Source of the DNA: Hyaloperonospora brassicae
Taxonomy: Eukaryota > Oomycota > Peronosporomycetes > Peronosporales > Peronosporaceae
Length of the DNA: 64,000 nt
Direction of reading: 5' to 3'
NCBI GenBank assembly: GCA_947650285.1
Contig: CANTFL010000636.1
Span: 33,769 to 97,768, forward strand
The number at the start of each line of letters is the position of its first letter. Position 1 is the stretch's first letter. Position numbers and translations under genes: made by a program. This document shows positions 25,113 to 35,315 of this stretch, piece by piece. Under the pieces are notes generated by a model, which was not told the DNA's origin, ran no database searches, and saw only the letters and a program-made list of their open reading frames with translations.

Positions 25113-26026
25113 AGTTGTAGGTAATTATAGCGTTTTTACCGATATTTGGATGAAGAATGGCATAAGAAACGACAAGGGCACATCAAAGAAGCGCACACAT
25201 AAATGGTTTGTCGACCGAGTATTGCGATGTGCAAACTATAGCAACCACCGCGTATGTGGAACAGGACCACCGACATAGTCGCGATCGAGGTCGGATTCAT
25301 ATTCTTGACACTTTGACTGTATTAGTTATAGAATTTATTCACTGCTGGCCAAAACCGTTTAAATACCGAAGGCTGCAACTTGCCAATGAAGCACTGCACT
25401 GTGTAACCAGCGCACAAGACCAAGTCCGAGCTGATCTTCTTGTCAAAGCTTGCAACGATACCAAAAATGTATTGTTATCAACAGCATATGGGTGTTTTCA
25501 CCTAGTACTGCGGCTAACGACGCGGACAAAGTGGCTTGAGCTGCGGAGACGATTGATGCTTACAACACGTCATGAAAAAACGTGGATCAGTTTACAAGCT
25601 GCGTTAATTTCCTTTACACCAGCAAATCAAGCATGGTGTCATGCCAAAGTCAAGTGTGTCACCGAGTCGCACAGAACTATCGAATAGTCGCTCGCTCTTC
25701 AACCGACGCTTGTGTCACGTAATCGCACTTGTCTTTTGTCGGTAACCTTTTTATCTTCTAGGGTGTAAAGGTGGAACGATATCAAGGGGTTGCTACAGCT
25801 ATCACGTGTCCCTCTTGTGCCGACTGTCATTGCATACGAACCTATGATCGAATCAGCATCTTTTTCGAGATCGAACAACAGCCGTGTACTACTGTGTCAT
25901 GACCCCAACTTCAGCTTCTAAGATATCCGTTCCCGGCTGCGTAACGCCCGAAGCAGCTGCTACCGAACACTGACTCGACTCAGGTTGAAGCAAAGGACGC
26001 CGAAGAGCCGCAGAGGCCTCGATCCT
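25113..26026. other. Upstream region of the aldehyde dehydrogenase gene
   Basis: On the + strand a frame stays open from 25208 to 25687 (about 159 codons), but it lacks an in-frame ATG near its start and has no recognised domain. It may be a chance opening or an exon remnant. The rest is ordinary non-coding sequence leading to the promoter. Confidence 0.4.
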
Positions 26027-26042
26027 GCTCATTCCCCATTTC
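26027..26042 (+). promoter_or_regulatory. Oomycete core promoter (Inr plus flanking region)
   Basis: The sequence matches the published oomycete initiator/flanking consensus GCTCATTYYNCAWTTT at 15 of 16 positions. It lies 34-49 bp before the ATG of the aldehyde dehydrogenase gene, the usual distance for oomycete transcription starts. It supports both the gene start and the oomycete origin. Confidence 0.75.
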
Positions 26043-26075
26043 TCCGCCTCCAACAAGATCCAGTCCCCTCTTGCC

Positions 26076-27635
26076 ATGCACCGCCGGATCTTTCGCCACA
26101 CACGCGACGCCCACGCTAGACGGACTGCAAGCGCTGTCAAGACACGACCGCACGTGCGCTCCCGCCTCTTTTCCAGCCACGTCGCTGTCCAGCAGACCAA
26201 TTTGCTCATCAACGGCGTCTTCATGCCGTCCAACTCGGGCAAAACCTTCGAGACATTCAATCCGGCAACCGAAGCGAAGATCGCCGACGTGGCGGACGCG
26301 GGCACAGCCGACATTGATGCGGCCGTCGAGGCTGCCCGTGCAGCCTTTGAAGGCCCGTGGCGCACTATGTCCGCTGCAGAGCGCGGCCACTTCCTGCATA
26401 AGCTCGCGGACCTCATTGAAGCAAACATTGACGAGTTAGCTGCTCTCGAAGCGCTCGACAATGGCAAACCGTGTGCTGAAGCGAAGGGGGCCGACCTCGG
26501 GCTCGCGATCAAGACGTACCGGTACTACGCTGGCTGGTCCGACAAGATTCACGGGTCGGTGATTCCCATTGCAGGTCCCTACTTGTGCTACACCAAGCCC
26601 GAGCCTGTTGGCGTGTGCGCTCAGATCATCCCGTGGAACTTCCCGCTCTTGATGATGGCGTGGAAACTCGGCCCTGCGCTCGCGGCCGGCAACACGATTG
26701 TGCTGAAACCCGCCGAGCAAACGCCGCTATCGGCTCTACGCGTTGGCGAACTCATTGTGGAAGCTGGTTTTCCAAAGGGCGTGATCAATATCGTGCCAGG
26801 TGCCGGCGACGCGGGCCGCTATCTCTCGCAGCACCCGAACGTCGACAAGGTCGCCTTTACAGGATCCACGGAGGTCGGATACCAAATCATGCGCACGTCG
26901 CACGTGGAAAACATCAAGCGCGTCACGCTGGAACTGGGTGGCAAGTCGGCTAACATCATTCTTGATGATGCGGACATTGACCTTGCCATCCAGCAGTCGC
27001 AGATTGGTCTGTTTGTGAACCAGGGTCAGTGCTGCATTGCTGGCTCTCGCGTGTACGTGCAGGATGGCATCTACGACGAGTTTGTCCGGCGCTCTGTGGA
27101 AGCTGCTGAATCCCGTGTCGTGGGCGACCCATTCAGTCCCAGCACGCAGCAAGGAGCGCAGATCGACAAGACTCAGTTTGACAAGATTCTGGGCTACACC
27201 GAAAAAGGTGTGGCGGAAGGTGCTCGTCTACTGACTGGTGGCAAACGCCACGGCGACAAAGGTTGGTTCATCCAGCCCACTGTGTTTGCAGACGTGACAG
27301 ACGACATGGTCATTGCTCGCGAGGAGATCTTTGGACCGGTCATGCCTATACTGAAGTTCAAGACCATTGACGAAGTCATCAAGCGTGCCAACGACTCCAT
27401 GTATGGCCTCGGTGCTGGCGTCGTGACCACGAACGTCAACAGCGCCATCAAGATTTCGAATGGACTACGTGCAGGGACAGTGTATGTGAATTGCTACGAC
27501 GTATTCGACGCAAACGCGCCGTTTGGCGGTTTCAAGGACTCTGGCATTGGCCGTGAGAACGGCGAGCTGGGTCTACGCAACTATTTGGAGCACAAGACGG
27601 TGATCATCAAGCGTCCAGACGACTCGATGCCTTGA
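26076..27635 (+). CDS. Mitochondrial-type aldehyde dehydrogenase (class 1/2)
   Basis: An intact intronless gene of 519 aa. It oxidises aldehydes to carboxylic acids with NAD+. Residues 1-40 are rich in Arg and Ser without acidic residues, as in a mitochondrial presequence. Visible family features are IIPWNFP with Asn188, the NAD-binding [15 protein letters not shown] with the general base Glu286, and the nucleophile Cys320 in [11 protein letters not shown]. The Glu-Cys spacing of 34 equals that of human ALDH2. The end, LEHKTVIIK, is typical of the family. The ATG at 26076 is the first in frame and follows an oomycete initiator by about 35-50 bp. Codon usage is GC-rich, unlike the repeats around it. 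Exact substrate cannot be told. Confidence 0.95.
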   Translation: MHRRIFRHTRDAHARRTASAVKTRPHVRSRLFSSHVAVQQTNLLINGVFMPSNSGKTFETFNPATEAKIADVADAGTADIDAAVEAARAAFEGPWRTMSAAERGHFLHKLADLIEANIDELAALEALDNGKPCAEAKGADLGLAIKTYRYYAGWSDKIHGSVIPIAGPYLCYTKPEPVGVCAQIIPWNFPLLMMAWKLGPALAAGNTIVLKPAEQTPLSALRVGELIVEAGFPKGVINIVPGAGDAGRYLSQHPNVDKVAFTGSTEVGYQIMRTSHVENIKRVTLELGGKSANIILDDADIDLAIQQSQIGLFVNQGQCCIAGSRVYVQDGIYDEFVRRSVEAAESRVVGDPFSPSTQQGAQIDKTQFDKILGYTEKGVAEGARLLTGGKRHGDKGWFIQPTVFADVTDDMVIAREEIFGPVMPILKFKTIDEVIKRANDSMYGLGAGVVTTNVNSAIKISNGLRAGTVYVNCYDVFDANAPFGGFKDSGIGRENGELGLRNYLEHKTVIIKRPDDSMP

Positions 27636-27721
27636 CACGAGCTCCACAAAGTGCACATATGCTGTCGTAAGAATGAATGAATGAACGAATGATGGAATCA
27701 GCTCGAGGGTTGTACAGTGCG

Positions 27722-28022
27722 GTATGTATGTATGTATGTATGTATGTATGTATGTATGTATGTATGTATGTATGTATGTATGTATGTATGTATGTATGTA
27801 TGTATGTATGTATGTATGTATGTATGTATGTATGTATGTATGTATGTATGTATGTATGTATGTATGTATGTATGTATGTATGTATGTATGTATGTATGTA
27901 TGTATGTATGTATGTATGTATGTATGTATGTATGTATGTATGTATGTATGTATGTATGTATGTATGTATGTATGTATGTATGTATGCATTGATGTTTGCG
28001 TGTGTGTATGTATGTATGAATG
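27722..28022. repeat. (GTAT)n microsatellite
   Basis: An uninterrupted GTAT tetranucleotide run of about 265 bp (roughly 66 units) covers 27722-27986, followed by imperfect units to 28022. It starts about 90 bp after the aldehyde dehydrogenase stop. It creates long artefactual frames of CMYV and HTYI repeats on both strands, which are not genes. Confidence 0.97.
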
Positions 28023-28364
28023 AAGCTTGTGTATCGGTCAACTAAGCAGTAGCCGTGATGAAAGCGATAGTTTTGAAAATATCAGGTTCAAGGTGTGGTT
28101 GTGAGCACTACGTGGATCGTCTGGAATGTCTCACGCCGATTGGCTTATTTCGAGACCCAGTTTTGGCCATCCGTGGGGACTACATCTCTTGATGGAGTTA
28201 TGAGGTCAGAGACCACGAGGAACTTCACGCACAAACGAATGACGAGCAGTTGAGCCATTGCGCGGGACCCGCTTTTCTCTAGATCGTCTTCCAGGCCTCA
28301 GGTACTGTGCGGTACAAGCAAAGGTCTGAAGTCTATTCGCAATAGGGATCGCACTCTCTTGAAC

Positions 28365-28568
28365 TGTAGTAAAAGGATTCTGTCATTGATCTTTTGTTAT
28401 CTCTTTTCTACTCTTTACTCACCGCCATCCCTGTCCATTCTATCTGCAAATCACGCATATCGTCTCACACAATGTATGCACTATACAATCACAGTCAGTG
28501 GCCGTCATTCCCGTCGTCGTGCCGCGCGCCCTTGCGCACTCGCATATAGCAGGACACTCTCGTTTTCA
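28365..28568 (-). repeat. Element D 3' LTR (204 bp)
   Basis: It begins TGTAGTAAAAGG and ends TCTCGTTTTCA, a TG..CA structure, and is nearly identical to 32275-32478. Confidence 0.88.
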
Positions 28569-28600
28569 ACACTCCTCCTCGGCCATGACTTTCCGTCCAT

Positions 28601-31600
28601 TTAGGCGAGTTGTAGCAACTTGCACAACTCTGCGAGTTCTGCGGCGTCGAGGGCCTTCGTCAGCAGGTTCGCCAGTTGCAGGTCCGAGCACATATACTGG
28701 GCCGCGACTACCCCACGCCGGACGTAGTCGCAGACAAACTTCAGGCGCACGTCAATATGCTTCGCCTTTAGATACGACGCCTCGCCCGCAAACTGCTTTA
28801 TCGTCGCTTGATTGTCGACGTGCAGTGCCATCGGGAGCACGGGGGATTCCCGCTTTTGCACAGCATCTCTCTAATGACAAACAGCTCGCGCACTTGCTCC
28901 GACGCAGCGACAAACTCCGCCTCCATGGTGGAAAGCGACACTCCGCCCTGTTTCTTCGCCGTCCATCTCACCGGCATCCCGTTCAGGCGAACGATCCCAC
29001 CGGTCAAGGTCTTTCTGTCCGACTTGTCAGCGGCGAAGTCGGCGTCCGAGTAGGAATCAAGCTGCAGCTCCCCATCCGAGATCTTCGCTGTCTTCAAGCG
29101 CAGTTCACTTTGCGCGTATCTTTCAGGTAGCGCGCGATCCGTTTGTTAAGCTTGAAGTCGTGCAGTCGTGGCTGGTGGGTCTGGAGCGTTGCTATATGCA
29201 CTGCAAACGCTATGTCCGGTCGCGTGCAGCGCGCCACCCAGAGCACACTGCCGACAAGGGATTGGAACGTCCGGACACTTGGACCCCCACTGTCTGCGCT
29301 CTCACCCAACAGCTCGCAGACTTCTGGTTAAACTTCGTAGCAGTCTGACCCGATCGGAGCTCGCGTCGCCTCAACATTATCGAGTCCGTGCTAGCGCAAC
29401 AGCTTGCCTATCGCTTCCTTCTGGTCCAGAACGTAGCTGCCGTCATCTTCCATTGCGACACGAATTCCAAGAAATTTGCTGACGACGCCGAGGTCCTTGA
29501 TGGACAGGCTCCTAATCTGATTGAAGAAGCGTTCATCAGCAGCTGTATCGGTTCCGGTGGCCAGCAGATCGTCCACGTATACACCCACGACGACCAGCTG
29601 ACCACCATCGTCCTTCCAGTACAAACACATGTCCGATTAACACTGGCTGAAGCCAGCGTCTAGCAATAGGGCGTGCAACAGCTGGCTCCAAAGCCGTCCG
29701 GCCTGCTTGAGGCCGTACAGAATTCTATGTAAATTAAGTACAACTTCCTACTTGTTTGTTTCTCCAATTGTCTTAAGAGTTTCCTCGTTTCTTTTCACCG
29801 CCTGTGAAATATGCAGCAGGGTCTCCAGGTGGAATTCCTTCTCAGCCTTTACGTAGGCGTTTGGGATGTCCCCATGATTTGTCGGCACGCCCCAAATCGC
29901 TGAAAGCGCCAGAATCACCTTAACAATTGACATATCCATAACAGCCGCGAAGGTGAGTTGGTAGTCCACCCCAAACACCTGCTCGTTGCCGCACGCCACA
30001 AGTCTTGCCTTCAAAAGTTCTAGATGACCGTCGGCATTTGTCTTCGTCCTGTATACCCGTTTCTTGTGCTACGCGTTCCTTCCTTTAGGTCGCTTGATAA
30101 TGCGCCACACGCCGGTATCTTCAAGAGCTTGTAATTCTTCCATCATTGCTCTCTCCCAACCCTTTCTTTCTGCGCTACGCATCGCCTCCCCATAGTTTTT
30201 GGGGTCACGCTCGTACACATGCGCTATCACGCTTTCTTGTGGCACACCTTCTTTTAGCCGACCCCTCCTGACCGCTTAAACCTTGCGTACGCTTGGTCAC
30301 ACTGCACGTCCTATGCACTGCACGTCCTATGCACCGCACGCGTCCAGGATTTAGTCTTCTTCTTTCCGGCTCGCAACTCTCGCGCAGGCACCTCATCCGT
30401 TGCAGGAATGTTTGTCACAGCCATTGGTCCAGCCCCAATAGAAGATGTGCCTGGTGCGACTATCACAAACGCCTGATCTTTAAACTCTAGTGCGCGTTGG
30501 AGCTGGCTATTTTGTTCCACGCTGAGGGTTTCAATGTTTCGCACGTGCTGTGTCACCGTGACCTTGTTCTCCTTCTGAATATACACTCTGAACCCGTTCA
30601 TCGTATCACTTTCACCGATGATGACACCAATTTGTGCCCGTTGCGCTTGCGAGTTCTTTCTGAGGTCCCGGTACACCGTGCAGATCGATCCGAAAGCAAC
30701 TATATCACGCAGGTCGGGAGCGTGCTAAGTCAAAATCTCCATCGGTGACGCCCTATTTGCATTAGCACTTGTTGGACTTCGGTTGAGTATATATGCAGCA
30801 TACTCAACCTCGTCCCCCCAAATCGATACTGGTAGACGACTGGCAAAAATCATTTTGCGTGCCATATTCAGCAATTTCCTGTGCATTCTCTCCGCCTTTC
30901 CATTCGACGCCTAATTTTTTGCCTCGATGATTTGCCGTGCAACTCCTATCGACTTGCAGAACAGGTCAACGTTCGCGTACTCGCCACCCCCGTCTGTGCG
31001 GAGCACGTGGATTCGGCAGTTGAAACGGCGCTCGAAGAAATTCAAAAAGTGTTTGAACTTCTGCGCGGCCTTGTCCTTCGTAGGAGCCAGAAAGGCGCGA
31101 CAGTAGTTAGACTTGTGATCTATGCAATTTACAAGGTAACGGTTTCCATGCCTGTCCTTCGGAGTCATTGGGCCCTTCAAATCCGAGCAAATTACTCCAC
31201 CAATTCTATCGATTGGCGAATACGCGCCAGTGTCTCTCCGCGACTGGGAATTCTTAGTCTGCTTTCCCTGAGCGCACGAGATACAGGTGGGCCGCATTTT
31301 ATCCGTGAGTTTGGTGACGAACGCTGGGTCTTTTTCGCCATCCTCTCGATGCTATCGTAAGCGAGATACCCGAGTCGCTGGTGAAAATGTAGTAGAGAGC
31401 CCATCTGCAAATCAGCATCCTTATCATCAGGCGACTCTTCCCGCATTAAAACAGCTATCAGAACGTCGTTTGGAGTCTGTGTCGTGCGTGCTGACTGCAC
31501 TGTCCTTACGTCCAGCACATTGGACCGCATCATCACGTCTAACGCGACTTCGCCGTCTCTACGCCTCGCTAGGCCGCGCGTCATACCATCGTAAACAAGG

Positions 31601-31722
31601 CCAAACCCCTTGCGCTCAAGCTTGCCGTATGACATGATATTGCGCGCCAGCTCGGGCGCGAGGAATACACCCGTCAGCCCTACGTTCTTCTGCCTTCCTT
31701 TCGCTTGTACCGTCAGCACCAC
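28601..31722 (-). pseudogene. Element D pol: integrase, RT, RNase H (broken)
   Basis: 31192-31722 is the pre-integrase region. 30911-31297 is the integrase core (CSDLKGPMTPKDRHGNRYLVN and LRTDGGGEY). 30311-30676 is the integrase-RT linker. 29748-30014 is RT (MKARLVACGNEQVFGVDY, GDIPNAYVK). 29391-29630 contains the active site VDDLLATG in VGVYVDDLL. 29094-29309 is the RT end (LVGSVLWVARCTRPDIAF). 28798-29097 is RNase H (STMEAEFVAASEQVREL), and 28601-28861 is its end (HVDNQATIKQFA, KHIDVRLKFV). Frameshifts separate the parts, but domain residues are well kept, so decay is moderate. Confidence 0.9.
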
Positions 31723-32270
31723 GTTTCCGACTCGCGATTGCCGTACCGTTTACCTTCAGCAAGGTGACACTCTTCCTTACAATCTCTTAAGTCCATTAAG
31801 AGTGTGTCATCGTTGGCAAGGTGGCGAGTGGAACCACTATCGAGCACCGAGTCGTCAGCCCCGGTGTCACCGTCATCGCCAATTACCATCGCGAGGTCAT
31901 TCTTCACGGCACGAAAGCCCTTGTTTCCTTTGCCTTCGCCAACGGAAAGCACCATGTTGCCTCCGCGTCTGCCGCGAAGGCCGCCATTTAAATCACCAGT
32001 CCTTTTGCTGCGACAGTCAGCCTTGACATGTCCCACCTTACCGCATCGATAGCAGGTGCGCGTCTCCTTGCGCGTGCTGGACTCATTCACATGCGCCACG
32101 ACCTTTTATCTAAAGAAACGTCCAGGAAGAGCTTCCATCTCGATAGCTTGAGCGAAGTGTGCCAACTCCTCCGCGTGTACCAGGTAGTTCATACGTTGCG
32201 TGTCATACTTGGCCATAAGTATCGTCGATTGCTCTGGTGACGCATACCTGAAAATGTTGTACACTCTCTA
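31713..32270 (-). pseudogene. Element D gag remnant, zinc knuckle and protease
   Basis: The CCHC knuckle CYRCGKVGHVKADC lies at about 32010-32060. The protease motif VLDSGSTRHLAND lies near 31810-31850 and keeps the catalytic D-S-G. Before the knuckle only about 60-70 codons are available up to the 5' LTR, including one stop, whereas Copia gag is usually a few hundred residues. The capsid region has been deleted. Confidence 0.8.
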
Positions 32271-32274
32271 TCAC

Positions 32275-32478
32275 TGTAGTAAAAGGATTCTGCCATTGAT
32301 CTTTTGTTATCTCTTTTCTACTCTTTACTCACCGCCATCCCTGTCCACTCGATCTGCAAATCACGCATTTTGTCTCACACAATGTATGCACTATACAGTC
32401 ACAGTCAGTGGCCGCCATTCCCGTCGTCGTGCCGCGCGCCCTTGCGCACTCGCATATAGCACGACACTCTCGTTTTCA
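32275..32478 (-). repeat. Element D 5' LTR (204 bp)
   Basis: TGTAGTAAAAGG to CGTTTTCA, the partner of 28365-28568. The adjacent internal sequence does not show a clear TGG-type primer binding site, which fits a deletion next to the LTR. Confidence 0.88.
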
Positions 32479-33114
32479 TCAAAGTCGCGTTGTTGGCAGC
32501 TAATAGAGTGTGAACGATCGGGCGATTTTGTTTGACTGTACCCATTTGAATGTCTGTTTGTGTATGTTGCAGAGTGGCTTGGCTGTCGACAATGGAGAGC
32601 AGGCAAAGCGTCTGATGGAAGAGAAAATTAACGAGCAGATCAGCCTCTTGACGCTGCAGATCGTGTAGCTGAAGCAGTTCGGTGGCATTTGGTTGAGCTC
32701 CTTGCCACAGCAAGTGAGGGAGAAAGTCGACAGTTGTGCGGCGTTCGGGTATTGTTTGATGTGCTATTATTTCTGATGGAGCTTTTGATGCGGAATGCCT
32801 ATTTCTCGCAGATTTGGACGAATGTCCGTATAGAATTTGTATAATAAACCCGCTTTCTTGAGGGCATGTGAGCACTGTCTACTCTCGTGATAGCAGAAGA
32901 GATACGGTTGTATCGACTTCTATCACTACTTGGGCTAGCAGAGAAAGGAATTGAAAGCACGGAAGGACTGCTGGGTGGCGCGATGAAGCGCTATGGCGTC
33001 ATAATAGAGCAAGGTGATAGCAAGCTCATGCTGTACCTGGTTCTGTTTGTGGTCGTTGTGCTCTTGCTGTTGTACTTTGCCATTCAGTCCCACCAGTCAG
33101 TCGAAACAACGTGA

Positions 33115-33395
33115 TAGATTGATTCCAAAGCGAAAGGAGTGACGTTTTGACTGCATATAGCTTTTTACGTACGTTTGTGCGAAGAGCCTTCGTGCTAAAA
33201 CACCAGGGCGGTCAAGAGAAGTCACTCTTTATCGCTAGTTTGACACAGGTGAGTTCAATCAAGACGAAACCAGGATCACTTTTGCGAGAAACGCCAAGAA
33301 GCGGCCACAATGAGTGTACAGTCGAGAAGGATCACTGAAAAGGACATGTAAGACATCGAATCAATGAACTTGAGTTTAATTTTTTTGGTATACAG
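33115..33395. other. Spacer between SNARE and PP2C-like fragments
   Basis: Non-coding as far as I can see. A short frame at 33147-33248 ends at a good donor (CACAGGTGAGT) and an acceptor-like TTTTTTGGTATACAG ends at 33395, so an upstream exon of the next gene may lie here, but phases do not join cleanly. Confidence 0.35.
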
Positions 33396-33862
33396 GACTG
33401 ACGATTGAAGTTAGAGACCACGGATTCGTCCGCGCCGCAGTTAATCGAACTCTCGAAAATGCTCACTTACCCGCTTGTTGTCGCGTTTGATAACCACACT
33501 GGTGAACAATGGGCTAAACTGGCTGCTAAGCTTGTCATGATGCATAGAGAAAGTAAAATAGACCGTGGCGTGCTGTCTGATGAAGATAAACGGCGCTCAG
33601 CCGTACGAGCTCGGCGAGGAATGTGCGACGCTTCTTTGACCTGGATCAAAGTCTCCGTAAAATGTGCAAGAAAGGCTACTATTCGGCTGCACAAAACGGC
33701 TGCACAGTCATTGCATCGCTCATTATACCACCCACGTCCATGTAATCAGGTTTTTCGAATCGCGCAGTAATATAGCGCTGGACAACCGCACAGTCAAGAT
33801 GATGACTTTCGGCCCGGATACTGAACTATGTAAGGCATGTGCAGGTGTTCTAAAGCGTCGAC
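33396..33862 (+). pseudogene. PP2C-like protein phosphatase fragment, cut by element B
   Basis: Three frames in succession resemble a PPM/PP2C phosphatase. 33440-33610 has VVAFDNHTGEQWAKLAAK, like the FDGHxGxxAAxxA metal-binding block but with the key Gly replaced by Asn. 33617-33750 has FFDLDQSLRKM and SAAQNGCTVIASLI, like the SGCTAVVALI block. 33760-33860 has LDNRTVKMMTFGPDTEL, like NRTVKMTFDHKPxxELE. Two frameshifts are needed, and the sequence stops exactly at the left LTR of element B. I see no continuation right of 41853. The family would dephosphorylate Ser/Thr; this copy cannot. Confidence 0.5.
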
Positions 33863-34255
33863 TGTCACGGGGCACACCCTGGCGTGAAATTAACGCAAGG
33901 GTTTCGGTGTGCCCGACAGACGTACACGAGGCAAACGAGGAAGCGTAGGTAAGGTAAAAGTAGAACTGTTATATTAATATAATAAGTCTTTTAACTACTG
34001 TCTCTATGTTTGACTTAACTTAATTATGTTAATCTAACTGAGTGTATGGTGACGTCTTGTCACCACTCATTGCGCGCGTCTTGCGGCGATTGGTGAGTTG
34101 ATGTCATCAAGATATCAACCAATGAACAGACGCTTTGGTGGATCCATTAATATCACCACCATTGGTAATATTGTTAAAATAATATTCAACATAATATTCT
34201 TTATTATCATTATCTCTCAAATGACAATTTCCATGTAACGGGCTGCCCCGTTACA
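33863..34255 (-). repeat. Element B 3' LTR (393 bp)
   Basis: TGTCACGGGG to CCCGTTACA. It aligns with 41462-41853. The first 55 bp fold as an inverted repeat (GGGGCAC..CCCTTGCGT with ACGCAAGGG..GTGCCCC, best seen in the right copy). The run of ten C from 34259 is the complement of the polypurine tract. Confidence 0.9.
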
Positions 34256-34389
34256 TCACCCCCCCCCCTAACTGATAGTCACTGTGTCACTATCGAAAAT
34301 ATGGTGGCCACTCATTGGTCACCATTGGGACAGGGAGCACTTGTTGGGTCAGTTCCGTTCATAGCTTGACCTGACGTCGCATAGTTAAC

Positions 34390-35280
34390 ATGTCTATGCG
34401 GGCTGACGCAAGGCACACAGAGTATGTGCCTGTGCTAGCTTCTGCGGCAGACGATTCGTCGTCTGCTGCTAGTTCTTCGCCTGCAGCAAGAGGTGCTGTA
34501 GGTGCACGCGGTACAACACCGCGTGCGCATGATGACCCCGACATTGAGGTCATCTACTTTGACGAGTCAGACGTGTCTGACTCGGGAAATGTTCCAGAGG
34601 CGTCTCGCTCACCGGCGACGCCTCAGTATTCGCCAAGGCCACTGCCGAACCAACGGACTCGTGAGATGCATCACAGTCTGTTCGGCAGTGATGATGAGGG
34701 TCATCAGAGTGGTGAGGAGTATTACTCCTTACCACCGCCGACTCGTGCCTCTTCGCACGAGCGTGATGACGATGGCGTTAGCCGTCGTCATTCTAGGAGC
34801 CATGGTACCGACAAGGGTACCACTGTGAATCGTGATGAGTCGAAGCCGTGGCGTTTGCCCGAACGGATCATCAATAGCTTGTCTCACGAGACAAGCCAAC
34901 ATCATCGAATACCCTTATTTGATGCAACCGAGCTTCACGGCTTCAGTTCCAGCGCGAAGAACTTTCGCGCTGAGGAAGATTTTTATCTCGATGTCTTTCT
35001 TAGACATCGATGGTACAACGGCAACCAAAGGCGTGACAAATCATCCCTTTTGGCTGCGTGGAACGCGTTCGTCCAAAACGTAAAGAATTTTGGACAAGAA
35101 GGGTGGCTCAAGAAATTTGAGATGACACGCCTCCGATCCGAAAGGCGAACGCCAACCGGTGCTAGGTACCGGTTGCATTGTTTATCGAGTGAGGACGCCA
35201 TTCCATGCCTCACTTGGGGAGACACTTGTGCGAATTGTACTGACAACTCGCAACGTGCGCAGAGGGACGTGTATTCCTAA
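34390..35280 (+). CDS. Antisense protein of Gypsy element B (unknown function)
   Basis: An open frame of 296 codons starting at ATG 34390, opposite to gag-pol and between the pol end and the 3' LTR. I do not recognise the family. Residues 1-60 are Ala/Ser-rich, then acidic and Ser-rich (DDPDIEVIYFDESDVSDS, SDDEGHQSGEEYY), to about residue 150. Residues 150-250 look folded, with several Trp (PWRLPERI, FYLDVFLRHRWYNGN, LLAAWNAFV, EGWLKKFE). The same block is recognisable in the broken copy in element A with conservative changes (FYIDVFYSHRCYHGN, PAWN, WLDK). The sense strand has no pol domain here. This protein-level conservation argues that it was translated. It could be an accessory or regulatory protein of the element, or a captured gene. 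Confidence 0.6.
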   Translation: MSMRADARHTEYVPVLASAADDSSSAASSSPAARGAVGARGTTPRAHDDPDIEVIYFDESDVSDSGNVPEASRSPATPQYSPRPLPNQRTREMHHSLFGSDDEGHQSGEEYYSLPPPTRASSHERDDDGVSRRHSRSHGTDKGTTVNRDESKPWRLPERIINSLSHETSQHHRIPLFDATELHGFSSSAKNFRAEEDFYLDVFLRHRWYNGNQRRDKSSLLAAWNAFVQNVKNFGQEGWLKKFEMTRLRSERRTPTGARYRLHCLSSEDAIPCLTWGDTCANCTDNSQRAQRDVYS

Positions 35281-35315
35281 GTTCGCCCTGGGGTAGGGCA
35301 CACATCTCGGCTGAG

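Larger units (their letters stand above)
28365..32478 (-). mobile_element. Ty1/Copia element D
   Basis: A 4.1 kb element on the - strand with two 204 bp LTRs (28365-28568 and 32275-32478). Order on the - strand is zinc knuckle, protease, integrase, RT, RNase H, which is the Copia order with integrase before RT. A purine tract (GAGGAGGAGTGT on the - strand) precedes the 3' LTR. Less than about 230 bp separates the 5' LTR from the zinc knuckle, so most of gag is missing. Flanking pentamers (TGAAC and TCAAA) do not match. The LTRs differ at about nine sites. Confidence 0.9.
28239..33114 (+). pseudogene. Bet1-like Qc-SNARE gene, interrupted by a Copia in an intron
   Basis: The first coding piece, 28239-28302, ends RDPLFSRSSSRPQ before a GTACTG donor. 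The second starts at 32573 after TATGTTGCAG and reads in phase into a heptad stretch (AKRLMEEKINEQISLLTLQI). The last, about 32871-33114, gives ESTEGLLGGAMKRYG and a C-terminal membrane anchor (LMLYLVLFVVVVLLLLYFAI), the layout of Bet1/Sft1 SNAREs that act in ER-Golgi fusion. The first intron would be about 155 bp without the 4.1 kb Copia at 28365-32478. An in-frame TGA lies at 28251-28253 and a TAG at 32666-32668, each one C-to-T change from an expected codon. The middle exon borders are unsure: either a pseudogene or a gene whose splicing I misread. Confidence 0.5.

Noticed and set aside
25889..27451. - strand and alternate frames over the aldehyde dehydrogenase (up to 207 codons)
   Set aside because: Low-complexity Ala/Arg/Ser shadows of the ALDH frame without domains.
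27573..28045. Long frames of CMYV and HTYI repeats on both strands
   Set aside because: They are translations of the GTAT microsatellite and are open only because the unit contains no stop.
33147..33338. Possible LSm-like exon before the PP2C fragment
   Set aside because: The short similarity (IEVRDHGFVR in one frame) is weak and splice phases do not fit; the PP2C reading explains more of the sequence.
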